The notes under the pieces: generated by a model
What the model was told of the DNA's origin: nothing
Database searches by the model: none
The model's input: the letters and a program-made list of their open reading frames with translations, nothing else
Origin: Aquibaculum arenosum
Lineage (GTDB): Bacteria > Pseudomonadota > Alphaproteobacteria > Kiloniellales > DSM-21159
Reading direction: 5' to 3'
NCBI RefSeq assembly: GCF_029222965.1
Contig: NZ_JARHUD010000011.1
Coordinates: forward strand, 1-64,000
Length of the DNA: 64,000 bases
Shown: positions 28,884 through 37,059 of the stretch, piece by piece
Layout: the number at the start of each line of letters is the position of its first letter
How positions within the stretch are numbered: position 1 is the stretch's first letter
Translations under genes and position numbers: made by a program

Positions 28884-29189
28884 TTAGCCCTTGGCGCGCG
28901 GCTCCTTCAGCTCGACCTCGACGAAGGCCACCGGTGCATCGCCTTCGTTGATCACGTTGTGCGAGGTGCCGGCGTCGCGGTTGTAGGCGCCGCCCACGGT
29001 CAGCTCCGCCTCGTTGCGCTTGCCCTGGTCGTCCACCAGCACCAGGCGGCCGGGCACCACCGGCACCACCACATAGTCGTAGTCATGCACATGGTGACCG
29101 GTCTCGCTGTTGGGCGGGAAGTCCCAGCGGGTGACCCGCACGCGGTCATTCTCCAGCAGTTCGGTCGGTTGGGCAGGGGCAAGGGCCAT
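28884..29189 (-). CDS. Small single-domain cupin protein
   Basis: A 101-residue protein with the cupin pattern: PNSETGHHVHDYDYVVVPV supplies the metal-binding histidines, and GTSHNVINEGDAPVAFVEVE the second motif. The reaction is unknown; such small cupins are often metal-dependent isomerases, dioxygenases or binding proteins. ATG 29189 has AAAGGAA at 8 nt; longer upstream frame overlaps the bioM gene on the other strand and is rejected. Confidence 0.8.
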   Translation of the reverse strand: MALAPAQPTELLENDRVRVTRWDFPPNSETGHHVHDYDYVVVPVVPGRLVLVDDQGKRNEAELTVGGAYNRDAGTSHNVINEGDAPVAFVEVELKEPRAKG

Positions 29190-29307
29190 GGTCGTATTCC
29201 TTTCCGTGTCTTGGATGGCACGCAGAATGCCGCGTCGGCGCATCTTCCGGCACCGGCCGCGCTTTGCAATGCTCCAAGTTGACACCCCCGACGCCAGAGC
29301 GCAAAGC

Positions 29308-30003
29308 ATGCCCGCCATGCGCATCGAGTTCAGCAACGTCGAGGTCACGAGGGAGGGGCGCAGCCTGCTGCGCGCCCTCGATCTGGTTCTGGAGGAGCGG
29401 CGGCTGGCGGTGATCGGCGCCAATGGCTCGGGCAAGACCACCTTCGCCCGCTTGCTCAACGCTCTGGTGTTGCCGAGCAGCGGCAGCCTGCGCGTGGACG
29501 GGCTGGATACACGCCGCGCGGCGCGGGAGGTGCGCCAGCGCGTCGGCATGGTTTTCCAGTTCCCCGAGGCCCAGATCATCCAGCCCATCGTGGTCGAGGA
29601 CGTGGCTTTCGGCTTGGAACTGCGCGGTGTTGCCAGTGATGAGGCACGGCGGCACGCTTTGGCGCTCCTGGAGCAGCTGGGGCTCGAGGCCCTCGCCGAG
29701 CGGCCGGCGCACAGTCTCAGCGGCGGTGAGCGGCAACTGGTCGCGCTGGCGGCGGTGCTGATCACCGAGCCGGAGTTGATCGTCTTCGACGAGCCCACCA
29801 ACCAGCTCGACCTGGCCAACCGCAACGCCCTGCGCGCGCGCCTCGCGGCGCTGGAGGCGCAGGTGCTGGTGGTGACCCACGACCTCGACTTCGTGGCGGA
29901 TTTCGACCGGGCGCTGCTGCTCGAAGCCGGGCGGGTGGCCTTCGACGGCCCGCCGCGCGATGCGGCGGCGCGTTACGTTACGGCAGTCTCTGCGGTCGGC
30001 TGA
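29308..30003 (+). CDS. bioM: Biotin ECF transporter ATP-binding subunit
   Basis: A 231-residue ABC ATPase: Walker A GANGSGKTT (38-46), Q-loop VFQFPEAQI, signature LSGGERQLVALAAVL, Walker B LIVFDEPTNQ and switch His in VVTHDLDF. Together with the following T-component and BioY it forms an energy-coupling-factor importer for biotin; the assignment to biotin depends on BioY. ATG 29308 is uncertain (29317 is also possible); no strong ribosome-binding site is seen. Confidence 0.88.
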   Translation: MPAMRIEFSNVEVTREGRSLLRALDLVLEERRLAVIGANGSGKTTFARLLNALVLPSSGSLRVDGLDTRRAAREVRQRVGMVFQFPEAQIIQPIVVEDVAFGLELRGVASDEARRHALALLEQLGLEALAERPAHSLSGGERQLVALAAVLITEPELIVFDEPTNQLDLANRNALRARLAALEAQVLVVTHDLDFVADFDRALLLEAGRVAFDGPPRDAAARYVTAVSAVG

Positions 30004-30015
30004 GCGGCGAAGCAG

Positions 30016-30657
30016 GTGATCTCTCTCTATCATCCCGGCCGCACGCCGCTGCACCGTCTGCCGGCCGGGGCCAAGCTGCTCGGCCTCTTTGCCCTGGGCA
30101 TCGCGCTGTTCCTGACCCGCGATGCGCTGCTGCTCGGCGCGGCCGCGCTGGCGGCGCTGGCGCTGCTGTTGTCGCTGCGAGTGCCGGCGGGGCTGCTCCT
30201 GCGCCAGCTCGGCATGACCTTGCTGCTGCTGGCCTTCCTGGTGGCGGCCAACGCGTGGCTGGTCGCGCCGGAGGAGGGGCTGGTGGTGGGCCTGCGCCTG
30301 CTGACCCTGGTGACGGCGGCCACGGCGGTGACCTACGCCACGCGTCCCGGGGCGCTGATCGCTGCCTTCCAAGGCGCGCTCTCGCCCTTCGGGAGCCGGG
30401 GGCGCCGCCTGGCCTTTCATCTCGGCCTGGCGCTGGCCCTGGTCTTGCGTTTCATCCCCGAGGTGCTTTATCGCATCCGCGAACTGCGCGAGGCCATGGC
30501 GGCGCGCGGCATCGCCGGACGGCCCCTGCGCCTCGTCGTGCCGCTGGCCGTGCGGCTGCTGCGCTCCGCCGACGAGGTGGGACTGGCGCTGGAGGCGCGC
30601 GGCTATCCCGCCGCCGAAGCGCCGCCGCCGAACAAGACAAAGAAGGATTCCCCATGA
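30016..30657 (+). CDS. bioN: Biotin ECF transporter transmembrane (T) subunit
   Basis: The 213-residue protein has four to five hydrophobic segments and begins ISLYHPGRTPLHRLPAGAK, a typical EcfT/BioN opening; the coupling helices contain the A-R-G-type motif EAMAARGIAGRP and LEARGYPAAEA near the C-terminus. It starts at GTG 30016, 12 nt after bioM, and overlaps bioY by 4 nt. Confidence 0.88.
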   Translation: MISLYHPGRTPLHRLPAGAKLLGLFALGIALFLTRDALLLGAAALAALALLLSLRVPAGLLLRQLGMTLLLLAFLVAANAWLVAPEEGLVVGLRLLTLVTAATAVTYATRPGALIAAFQGALSPFGSRGRRLAFHLGLALALVLRFIPEVLYRIRELREAMAARGIAGRPLRLVVPLAVRLLRSADEVGLALEARGYPAAEAPPPNKTKKDSP

Positions 30658-31205
30658 ACAGCCGCGATCTGGTCGCCGTCCCGCTTTTTGCCGCGCTGAT
30701 CGTGGCGCTGGGCGTCATGCCGCCCATTCCGCTCGGCTTCCTGCCGGTGCCGATCACGCTGCAGACCCTGGGCGTGATGCTGGCCGGTGCCATGCTGGGG
30801 CCCTGGCGCGGTGCGCTGGCCCCGGTGCTGGTGGTGCTGCTGGTGATTCTCGGCCTGCCGGTGCTCTCCGGCGGGCGCGGCGGCCTGGGCGTGCTGGCGG
30901 GGCCGACGGCGGGTTTCCTGATCGGCTGGATTCCCGGCGCCCTGGTGACTGGCCTGTTGGCCCGACCGGTGCTGCGGCGCGGCGGGCAGGACTGGCGGGT
31001 CCTGCTGGGCCTGTTGCTGGCCTGCACGCTCGGCGGCATTCTGGTCGTCTATGCGCTGGGCATCGCCTGGCTGGCCCTGGTGGGAGGCGTTGGGCTCGGC
31101 GCGGCGGCGCTGGGCTCACTCGCCTTCCTGCCCGGCGACCTGATCAAGGCGGTGATCGCCGCCGGCGCCACGCGCGCTGTGCAGCGGGTCTATCCCCTGG
31201 TCTGA
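30654..31205 (+). CDS. bioY: Biotin transporter substrate-binding subunit BioY
   Basis: BioY (183 residues) has six hydrophobic segments and the conserved FLPVPITLQTLGVMLAGAML and GRGGLGVLAGPTAGFLIGW, plus FLPGDLIKAVIAAG near the C-terminus. It can take up biotin alone or with BioMN. ATG 30654 overlaps the bioN stop and has AAGGA at 7 nt. Convergent pyrC-like gene lies 3 nt beyond its stop. Confidence 0.93.
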   Translation: MNSRDLVAVPLFAALIVALGVMPPIPLGFLPVPITLQTLGVMLAGAMLGPWRGALAPVLVVLLVILGLPVLSGGRGGLGVLAGPTAGFLIGWIPGALVTGLLARPVLRRGGQDWRVLLGLLLACTLGGILVVYALGIAWLALVGGVGLGAAALGSLAFLPGDLIKAVIAAGATRAVQRVYPLV

Positions 31206-31208
31206 CTC

Positions 31209-32540
31209 TCAGTCGCCTTCCTGGAAGCGCAACGGCCGGCCGCGTGGCGGGCCCTGCAGCTCGTCCTCACGCATGACCACCTCGCCACGGATCACCGTCA
31301 TCACCGGCCAGCCGGTCACCTGCAGGCCCTCAAAGGGCGACCAACCGCATTTCGAGGCCAGCCAGGAGCCGGTGATCTCCCGCTTCGCCTCCAGATCCAC
31401 GACGGTGATGTCTGCGTCGTAGCCCAGCGCCAGCCGGCCCTTGCCCAGCAGCCCGAAGACGCGCTGTGGCCCGTGGGCGGTGAGGTCGACCAGCCGCTCC
31501 AAGGTGAGGCGCCCGGCGGCCACGTGGTCCAGCATCAGCGGCAGCAGGGTTTGTACACCAGGCATGCCCGATGGCGTGCGCGGATACTGCCCCTGCTTTT
31601 CCGCCAGGGTGTGCGGCGCGTGGTCGGAGCCCAGGACGTCGAAGAGGCCCTGGCGCACCCCCTCCCAGAGCGCGGCGCGGTGGCGGGCCTCGCGGATCGG
31701 CGGGTTCATCTGCGCCAGGCTGCCCAGGCGCTCGTAGCAGTCCGGCGCTTCGAGCGTCAGGTGCTGCGGCGTCACTTCGCAGGTGGCGATCTCCCGGGCA
31801 TCGGCCAGCAGCGGCAGCTCCTCGGCCGTGGTGACGTGCAGCACATGCACCCGGCGTCGCGCCTCCCGCGCCAGGCGCAGCAGACGCTCGGTGGCGAGGC
31901 GCGCCGTCTCGGCATCGCGCCAGTGCGGGTGCTGCTCCGGCCCGGCGCCCTCCTCGATCAGGCTCAGGCGCTGGCGCAGCCGCGTTTCGTCCTCGGCGTG
32001 GACCGAGACCCGGCGCCGGCCGCGGCGCAGCACCTCGGCCAGCAGCGTCTCGTCGTCCACCAGCAGGCTGCCGGTCGAGGAGCCCATGAAGACCTTGATG
32101 CCGGCGCAGCCGGGCAGGCGCTCCAGCGTGGCCAGCTCCTCCAGGTTTTCCGCCGCCGCGCCGATGTAGAAGGCATGGTCGACCCAGGCCCGCTCGCGCG
32201 CGCGCTCGAACTTGGCTTCCAGGTCCGCGGCCGTCAGGGTCGAGGGGTTGGTGTTCGGCATCTCGAAGAGCGCCGTCACCCCGCCCAGCGCGGCAGCCCG
32301 GGTGCCGCTTTCCAGGTCCTCCTTGTGCTCCAGTCCCGGCTCACGGAAGTGCACCTGGCTGTCGATCACCCCGGGCAGCAGGGTCAGTCCGCGGCAGTCG
32401 ATGCGCTCCGCCGCCTGCGCGGGCTTCAGGTCGCCGATGGCGGCGATGCGGCCCTGACGCAGCCCCAGGTCCGCCTGCTCCCGGCCGTTGGGGGTGACCA
32501 GGGTGCCGCCCTGCAGCAGCAGATCGTAGCGCTCGCTCAT
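31209..32540 (-). CDS. pyrC: Dihydroorotase-family amidohydrolase (class I)
   Basis: A 443-residue cyclic amidohydrolase. Metal-site parts include GIKVFMGSS (carboxylated Lys), VSVHAEDE, VHVLHVTTAEE and DVLGSDHAPHT, as in class I dihydroorotases; MPNTNPSTLT is also typical. In the first motif GVIDSQVHFREPG a glutamine (Gln62) replaces the usual first metal histidine. It probably catalyses carbamoyl-aspartate/dihydroorotate interconversion, but a related ring-opening reaction cannot be excluded. GGAGGGA precedes ATG 32540. Confidence 0.82.
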   Translation of the reverse strand: MSERYDLLLQGGTLVTPNGREQADLGLRQGRIAAIGDLKPAQAAERIDCRGLTLLPGVIDSQVHFREPGLEHKEDLESGTRAAALGGVTALFEMPNTNPSTLTAADLEAKFERARERAWVDHAFYIGAAAENLEELATLERLPGCAGIKVFMGSSTGSLLVDDETLLAEVLRRGRRRVSVHAEDETRLRQRLSLIEEGAGPEQHPHWRDAETARLATERLLRLAREARRRVHVLHVTTAEELPLLADAREIATCEVTPQHLTLEAPDCYERLGSLAQMNPPIREARHRAALWEGVRQGLFDVLGSDHAPHTLAEKQGQYPRTPSGMPGVQTLLPLMLDHVAAGRLTLERLVDLTAHGPQRVFGLLGKGRLALGYDADITVVDLEAKREITGSWLASKCGWSPFEGLQVTGWPVMTVIRGEVVMREDELQGPPRGRPLRFQEGD

Positions 32541-32704
32541 CTGTCCCTCCGCTTGCGATGTCGTTTTATCTATGCGCCTGCAGAGCGGCCGCGTCGAGGG
32601 GCGCTCCCGGCACCACGGCTTGCAGGCGGCGACAGGATCGCCCACCTTCTGGGGCGCCGGCACGCCTGTGCACCGCCTTTCTCTGGTCTCGAGGAGTCTC
32701 TTGC

Positions 32705-33601
32705 ATGACCGCCCACTACAGCCTCGCCCCCGATCGCGGCGTCCTGCGCATCGCCGGGCCCGATGCCCGCAGCTTTCTCCAGGGCATCGTGACCGCCGAC
32801 GTGGAGCGGGCAAGCGAAGCGCGCGCCATCTGGTCGGCCTTCCTGACGCCCCAGGGCAAGTACCTGCACGACTTCTTCCTGCTCGAGCGGGGCGAGGCGC
32901 TGCTGCTGGAGATGGCGGCGGAGCGGCGCGAGGACCTGGCCCGACGCCTCAAGCCCTACAAGCTGCGCGCGAAGGTGGAGATCGTGCCGGCGGATGACGA
33001 CTGGGTGGTGGCGCTGCTCTGGGGTGACGAGGTGGCCACGCGCCTGGGGTTGCCGACGGAAGCCGGCGCGGCCGGCCCGCTGGGTGGGGGGCTTGCCTTC
33101 TTCGACCCGCGGCTGCCGGAAGCCGGCGCCCGGGCGCTGCTGCCTGGGGGCGAGGCGGAAGCGATCCTGGCCGAGGCGGGTTTTCAGGAGGCACCGCGCG
33201 CCGACTGGGAGGAGCAGCGCATCGCGCTCGGCCTGCCGGACGGCGGGCGCGACATGGAGGTGGAGAAGGCCATCCTGCTGGAGAACGGCTTCGACGAGCT
33301 GGGCGGGGTCGACTGGCGCAAGGGCTGCTTCCTGGGCCAGGAGCTGACCGCGCGCACCAAGTACCGCGGCCTGGTAAAAAAGCGCCTGCTGCCGCTGCGC
33401 TTCGAGGGCCCAGCCCCCGAAGCGGGCGCTCCGGTCATCCGCGAAGGCAAGACCGTGGGCGACATTCGCAGCGTCGGCCAAAACCACGCCCTGGCCCTGC
33501 TGCGCCTGGAAGCCCTCGACGGCCCGCTCCAGTCCGGCGACACGGCGCTTACCCCGGCACACCCCGCCTGGCTGCGCCTGCAGGCGGAGGAGAAGGCGTA
33601 G
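32705..33601 (+). CDS. ygfZ: Folate-binding Fe-S assembly factor YgfZ
   Basis: The 298-residue protein has the aminomethyltransferase-like fold with RSFLQGIVTADVERA and the diagnostic K-G-C-F-L-G-Q-E block near residues 206-213. YgfZ/IBA57 uses tetrahydrofolate to maintain certain [4Fe-4S] enzymes. ATG 32705 was chosen because upstream frame lies in the divergent promoter gap with pyrC. A G-rich run follows the stop. Confidence 0.92.
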   Translation: MTAHYSLAPDRGVLRIAGPDARSFLQGIVTADVERASEARAIWSAFLTPQGKYLHDFFLLERGEALLLEMAAERREDLARRLKPYKLRAKVEIVPADDDWVVALLWGDEVATRLGLPTEAGAAGPLGGGLAFFDPRLPEAGARALLPGGEAEAILAEAGFQEAPRADWEEQRIALGLPDGGRDMEVEKAILLENGFDELGGVDWRKGCFLGQELTARTKYRGLVKKRLLPLRFEGPAPEAGAPVIREGKTVGDIRSVGQNHALALLRLEALDGPLQSGDTALTPAHPAWLRLQAEEKA

Positions 33602-33627
33602 CGGGGGGCGGGGGCGGGGGCACGTCC

Positions 33628-34107
33628 TCAGGCGGCTGCGGCGGCGTTGCGGCGGGCGGTGTAGAGCTCGCGGATCGAGAGGTGGTCGCCTTCGCGCTCG
33701 GCTATCGTCCAGTTTCGCTTGTCGAGCTTGTAAGAGAGCGGGCGGTGAATGGCCACGTAGCGGCTCAGCTCTCCGTTCAAGAGGACTCTATGGTCTCGTG
33801 ACAGATTCTGCGGCCCGATGCGCACCATAAAGCGGGCGCAGGCCCGTGTCAGGACTCCCGGCCCGGTGCGGAGCCAAATTGATTCGTTGCCCCCATGTAG
33901 TGTCTCTTCACTGGCCTCTTCCAGTGCGTCGGACAGCATCGGATGGCCTGGGGTGGCAGCAATGAAGTTGTTGCCCAGCGCGCCTTCCCACTCCTGCCGC
34001 AGAACCATGCGCAGGCCGGGCTCGGCCAGGGGCGCAAGCGAACTGACGCAAACATCGTCCACATCCGCGTAGAATCCGCCGATCCAACGACACCACGTGA
34101 GTCCCGA
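33628..34107 (-). pseudogene. Glycosyltransferase remnant (5' truncated)
   Basis: The translated fragment contains GGFYADVDDVCVSSLAPL, the DXD sugar-nucleotide motif of capsule-type/GT32-like glycosyltransferases, then MVLRQEWEGALGNNFIAATP. Reading upstream in the same frame meets TAG at 34110-34108 just 14 codons before the DXD motif, and the N-terminal half is absent. The region has lower GC than its neighbours. It looks like the remaining 3' part of a horizontally acquired surface-polysaccharide gene. Confidence 0.65.
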
Positions 34108-34327
34108 CTATTGAAAGCCGGAACCGATCAGAATGTCGATGCCTGATATTATGGAAGGGCGAACAACTGCGCGCGGTTCTTGTGCAACTACGGAGGAGAA
34201 GTTTCCTATAGTTGCGTTATCGGCAAGCATAGGGTGAGCGGCTCGGCTGCCACATAGCCAGAGCCTGCAGTGCGGCGCGGTCAGTAGCTTGCGCCGATGC
34301 GCAAAATTGCGAATCGCGAATCGGCTC

Positions 34328-35038
34328 TCAGTCGCTGGAGCGGCTAACGTGATCCAATAAGCCCTGTCCGCCGCGCTCGATGTCCTCGCGGATGGCGTTG
34401 CGGGCCGCTTCGGGATCGCGCTCCTCGAGCGCACGAATGACTCGCAGGTGAGGGTGCGGTTCCCAGTCCGGCAAGCCGGCATCGTAGAGGTGTGAGAGGA
34501 TGGGCCCGCAGCGCACCCAAAGGCCCTCGACCAGTTCGTAGACGATGGGCAAGCGGGCGAACCGGCAGAGTTCAAGGTGGAACTCGGTGTTGAGGTCGAC
34601 CGCGGTCGCGAAATCCGCGCGCTCATGGTAGGCGGAGATCTGCGCGTGAATCGCAGCAAGGCTCGTAATATCCGCGGCGCTGGCCAGTCGTGCGGCCGCG
34701 GCGGCGCCACGCCCCTCCAGGTCGACCCGGATTGCCCGGATCTCCAGCAGCTGGTCCAGGGTGAGTCGTGGCACCACCACGGTACCGCGGCCGTCGAGGG
34801 TGAGTGCCTTTTCCGCCACAAGGCGCATCAGGGCTTCGCGCATTGGCGTGGCGCTGATGCCGAAGCGCTGCGAGAGCGGGCGCAGGCGCAGCTTGGCGCC
34901 CGGACGGAGTTGGCCGCGCATCAGGGCGCTGCGCAGGGCCTGGTAAGCCTGCTCGCCCAGGCTTTCCTTCAACACCGGCTGCAGCCAGTCGCCGCTGCCG
35001 TTTTCCTGCTGACCAGCGCTACTCAGCGTGCTTGACAT
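34328..35038 (-). CDS. GntR-family regulator (FCD type)
   Basis: A 236-residue FadR-like regulator: N-terminal winged helix with LGEQAYQALRSALMRGQLRP and PLSQRFGISATPMREALMRL, then the all-helical FCD ligand domain with conserved metal/ligand positions in DLNTEFHLELCRFARLP and HPHLRVIRALEERDPEAARN. It is divergent from the ThDP-enzyme operon and probably its repressor, inactivated by a pathway acid. Start ATG 35038 is preferred over 35074, which lies inside the putative operator. Confidence 0.9.
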   Translation of the reverse strand: MSSTLSSAGQQENGSGDWLQPVLKESLGEQAYQALRSALMRGQLRPGAKLRLRPLSQRFGISATPMREALMRLVAEKALTLDGRGTVVVPRLTLDQLLEIRAIRVDLEGRGAAAAARLASAADITSLAAIHAQISAYHERADFATAVDLNTEFHLELCRFARLPIVYELVEGLWVRCGPILSHLYDAGLPDWEPHPHLRVIRALEERDPEAARNAIREDIERGGQGLLDHVSRSSD

Positions 35039-35061
35039 AACCCAACCGACACTCGTTAATT

Positions 35062-35071
35062 TGTTATAACA
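35062..35071. promoter_or_regulatory. Palindromic operator candidate for the GntR regulator
   Basis: TGTTATAACA is a perfect 10-bp palindrome in an AT-rich stretch of the 247-nt gap between the GntR gene and the ThDP-enzyme gene. FCD-type GntR proteins often bind AT-rich sites of about this size. Direct evidence is only the symmetry and position. Confidence 0.45.
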
Positions 35072-35285
35072 CATTACACAGACAGGGCAGTTTCACCAAA
35101 GATAATGTCGGCCGGTGAGTCCGTTGCGCAGGTTAGAGGACGCAGGATGGAGTACGTATGCTGGCCGGCCAGGGGCTTAACAGGTTGATGAGACTTCGCC
35201 GCGGCCTCCACGCGCCCTCGACGCTTGCCGATGTCGGTTCCGCAGCCGGACCCTGGCAGGACACATCACAGGAAGGACTGGCTCC

Positions 35286-37013
35286 ATGACCGCCGCAGCT
35301 CCCCGCACCAATATCACCGGCGCCCACCTGCTGGCCGCTGCGCTGCAGCGCCACGGTGTGCGCGAGGTGTTCGGACAGAGCATTCCCTCCGCGCTCTTCC
35401 TCGCGGCGCCGGACTACGGCATCCGCCAGATTGGCTACCGCACGGAGAATGCCGGCGCCGCCATGGCCGATGCCTATGCGCGGGTCTCCAGCAAGGTGGC
35501 CGTGGTGGCGGCCCAGAACGGCCCCGCGGCAACCCTGCTCGTGCCAGGACTGGGCGAGGCCTTGAAAGCCTCGATCCCGGTGGTGGCGATCGTGCAGGAC
35601 GTGCACCGCAAGTTCACCGACAAGAACGCCTTCCAGGAATTGGACCATTTCGCGCTCTTCGGCGGGGTGTCCAAGTGGGTGCGCCGGGTCTCAGATCCCG
35701 GCCGCCTGAACGATTATGTGGACATGGCCTTTGCGGCGGCTGCCTCGGGGCGCTGCGGGCCGGCGGTGCTGCTGGTGCCGGTGGACGTGCTGGACGAGCA
35801 CCCGCAGTTCGATCCCGAAGCGCCGCGCCGCCAAGCCAACCTGGGGCACTTCCCGCTGGACCGAAGCGCCGCCGACCCCGCCCGAGTGCAGGAGGCGGCC
35901 GCGCTGCTGGCGCAAGCCAAGGCTCCGATCGTCATCGCCGGCGGTGGTATCCACTCCTCGCAGGCCTGGGCCGAACTGGAAGCGTTGCAGTCCTTGGGCC
36001 TGCCGGTGGCCACGACTGTCATGGGCAAGGGCAGCGTCGATGAGACACATCCGCTGTCCGTGGGGGTGGTCGGCTACTTCATGGCGCCTCGCAGCCGCAG
36101 CTCGCATCTGCGCGAACTGGTCACCGAGGCCGACGTGGTGCTGCTGGTCGGCAACCGCACCAACCAGAATGGCACCGATAGCTGGAGCCTCTATCCCGAG
36201 AGCGCAAGCTACATCCAGATCGACATCGACGGTGCAGAAATCGGGCGGAACTACGAAGCTCTGCGCCTTGCCGGCGACGCCAAACTCACCTTGGCGGCGT
36301 TGGTCGAGGCGATGAAGGCGCAAGAGTCGGCCGGCTTGGACGCGCGCCGTGGAGCGCTGGAGGCGCGCATCGCTGCCGGCAAGGAGGCGCACAGAAAAGA
36401 GTTGACGGAGCTGGTGGACATGCAGGCCGCGCCGCTGCGCCCGGAGCGCCTCATGGCCGACATCGACGCCGTACTGACCCCGGAGATGCTGGCTGTGGCC
36501 GACGCCAGCTATGCCTCGATCTGGATCGCCAATTTCCTGACCGCGCGCCGTGCCGGTCAGCGTTTCCTGACGCCGCGCGGCCTGGCCGGTCTCGGCTGGG
36601 GCCTGCCCTTTGCCATCGGCGCCAAGACCGCCCGGCCGGAGGCGCCGGTGATCTGTGTCACCGGCGACGGCGGCTTCGGCCACGTCTGGGCTGAGCTCGA
36701 GACCGCACGACGTATGAAGACGCCCATCGTGGTGGTGGTGCTCAACAACCAGGTCCTGGGCTACCAGAAGCACGCCGAACTGAGTTTGTTCGGCGCCCAC
36801 ACCGATGTGTGCCACTTTGAGGCGGTGGACCATGCGGCCATCGCCCGAGCTTGTGGGTGCGAAGGGGTGCGCGTCGACGCCCCGGACGATTTCGCCCCCG
36901 CGCTCGCCGCCGCGCTGAAGCACGACGGCGTGACCGTCATAGACGCGATCACCGATCCGCGCGCCTACCCGCCCATCACCAGCTTCATGGGCAAGGACGC
37001 GTTGGAGGCCTGA
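35286..37013 (+). CDS. Thiamine diphosphate-dependent enzyme, acetolactate-synthase-like
   Basis: The 575-residue protein has the three-domain ThDP fold: activating Glu54 in TENAGAAMADAYARV, a central Rossmann-like domain with PIVIAGGGIHSSQAW, and the ThDP motif VTGDGGFGHVWAELETARRM ending in Asn-Asn about residue 460-485. No small-subunit gene is nearby, so it is not obviously a biosynthetic acetolactate synthase. Context (importer, dehydrogenases, GntR) suggests ligation or cleavage of a 2-oxo or ring-diketone catabolite. Its ATG overlaps a 43-codon leader frame. Confidence 0.85.
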   Translation: MTAAAPRTNITGAHLLAAALQRHGVREVFGQSIPSALFLAAPDYGIRQIGYRTENAGAAMADAYARVSSKVAVVAAQNGPAATLLVPGLGEALKASIPVVAIVQDVHRKFTDKNAFQELDHFALFGGVSKWVRRVSDPGRLNDYVDMAFAAAASGRCGPAVLLVPVDVLDEHPQFDPEAPRRQANLGHFPLDRSAADPARVQEAAALLAQAKAPIVIAGGGIHSSQAWAELEALQSLGLPVATTVMGKGSVDETHPLSVGVVGYFMAPRSRSSHLRELVTEADVVLLVGNRTNQNGTDSWSLYPESASYIQIDIDGAEIGRNYEALRLAGDAKLTLAALVEAMKAQESAGLDARRGALEARIAAGKEAHRKELTELVDMQAAPLRPERLMADIDAVLTPEMLAVADASYASIWIANFLTARRAGQRFLTPRGLAGLGWGLPFAIGAKTARPEAPVICVTGDGGFGHVWAELETARRMKTPIVVVVLNNQVLGYQKHAELSLFGAHTDVCHFEAVDHAAIARACGCEGVRVDAPDDFAPALAAALKHDGVTVIDAITDPRAYPPITSFMGKDALEA

Positions 37014-37059
37014 CACCAACACAAGATCAACAAACAACAACCCACAGCGGAGGAAAGAC

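Noticed and set aside
32566-32575. TTATCTATGC as a BioR biotin-repressor site
   Set aside because: Lacks the symmetric second half (TATAA) and lies before pyrC/ygfZ, not before bioMNY.
32541-32813. N-terminal extension of the dihydroorotase-like protein
   Set aside because: Extends through the divergent promoter region and antisense to ygfZ; GGAGGGA directly precedes ATG 32540.
33603-33620. G-run (G6-C-G5-C-G5) after ygfZ as a G-quadruplex
   Set aside because: Only three separated G-tracts; a stable three-tetrad quadruplex needs four, so the claim is weak.
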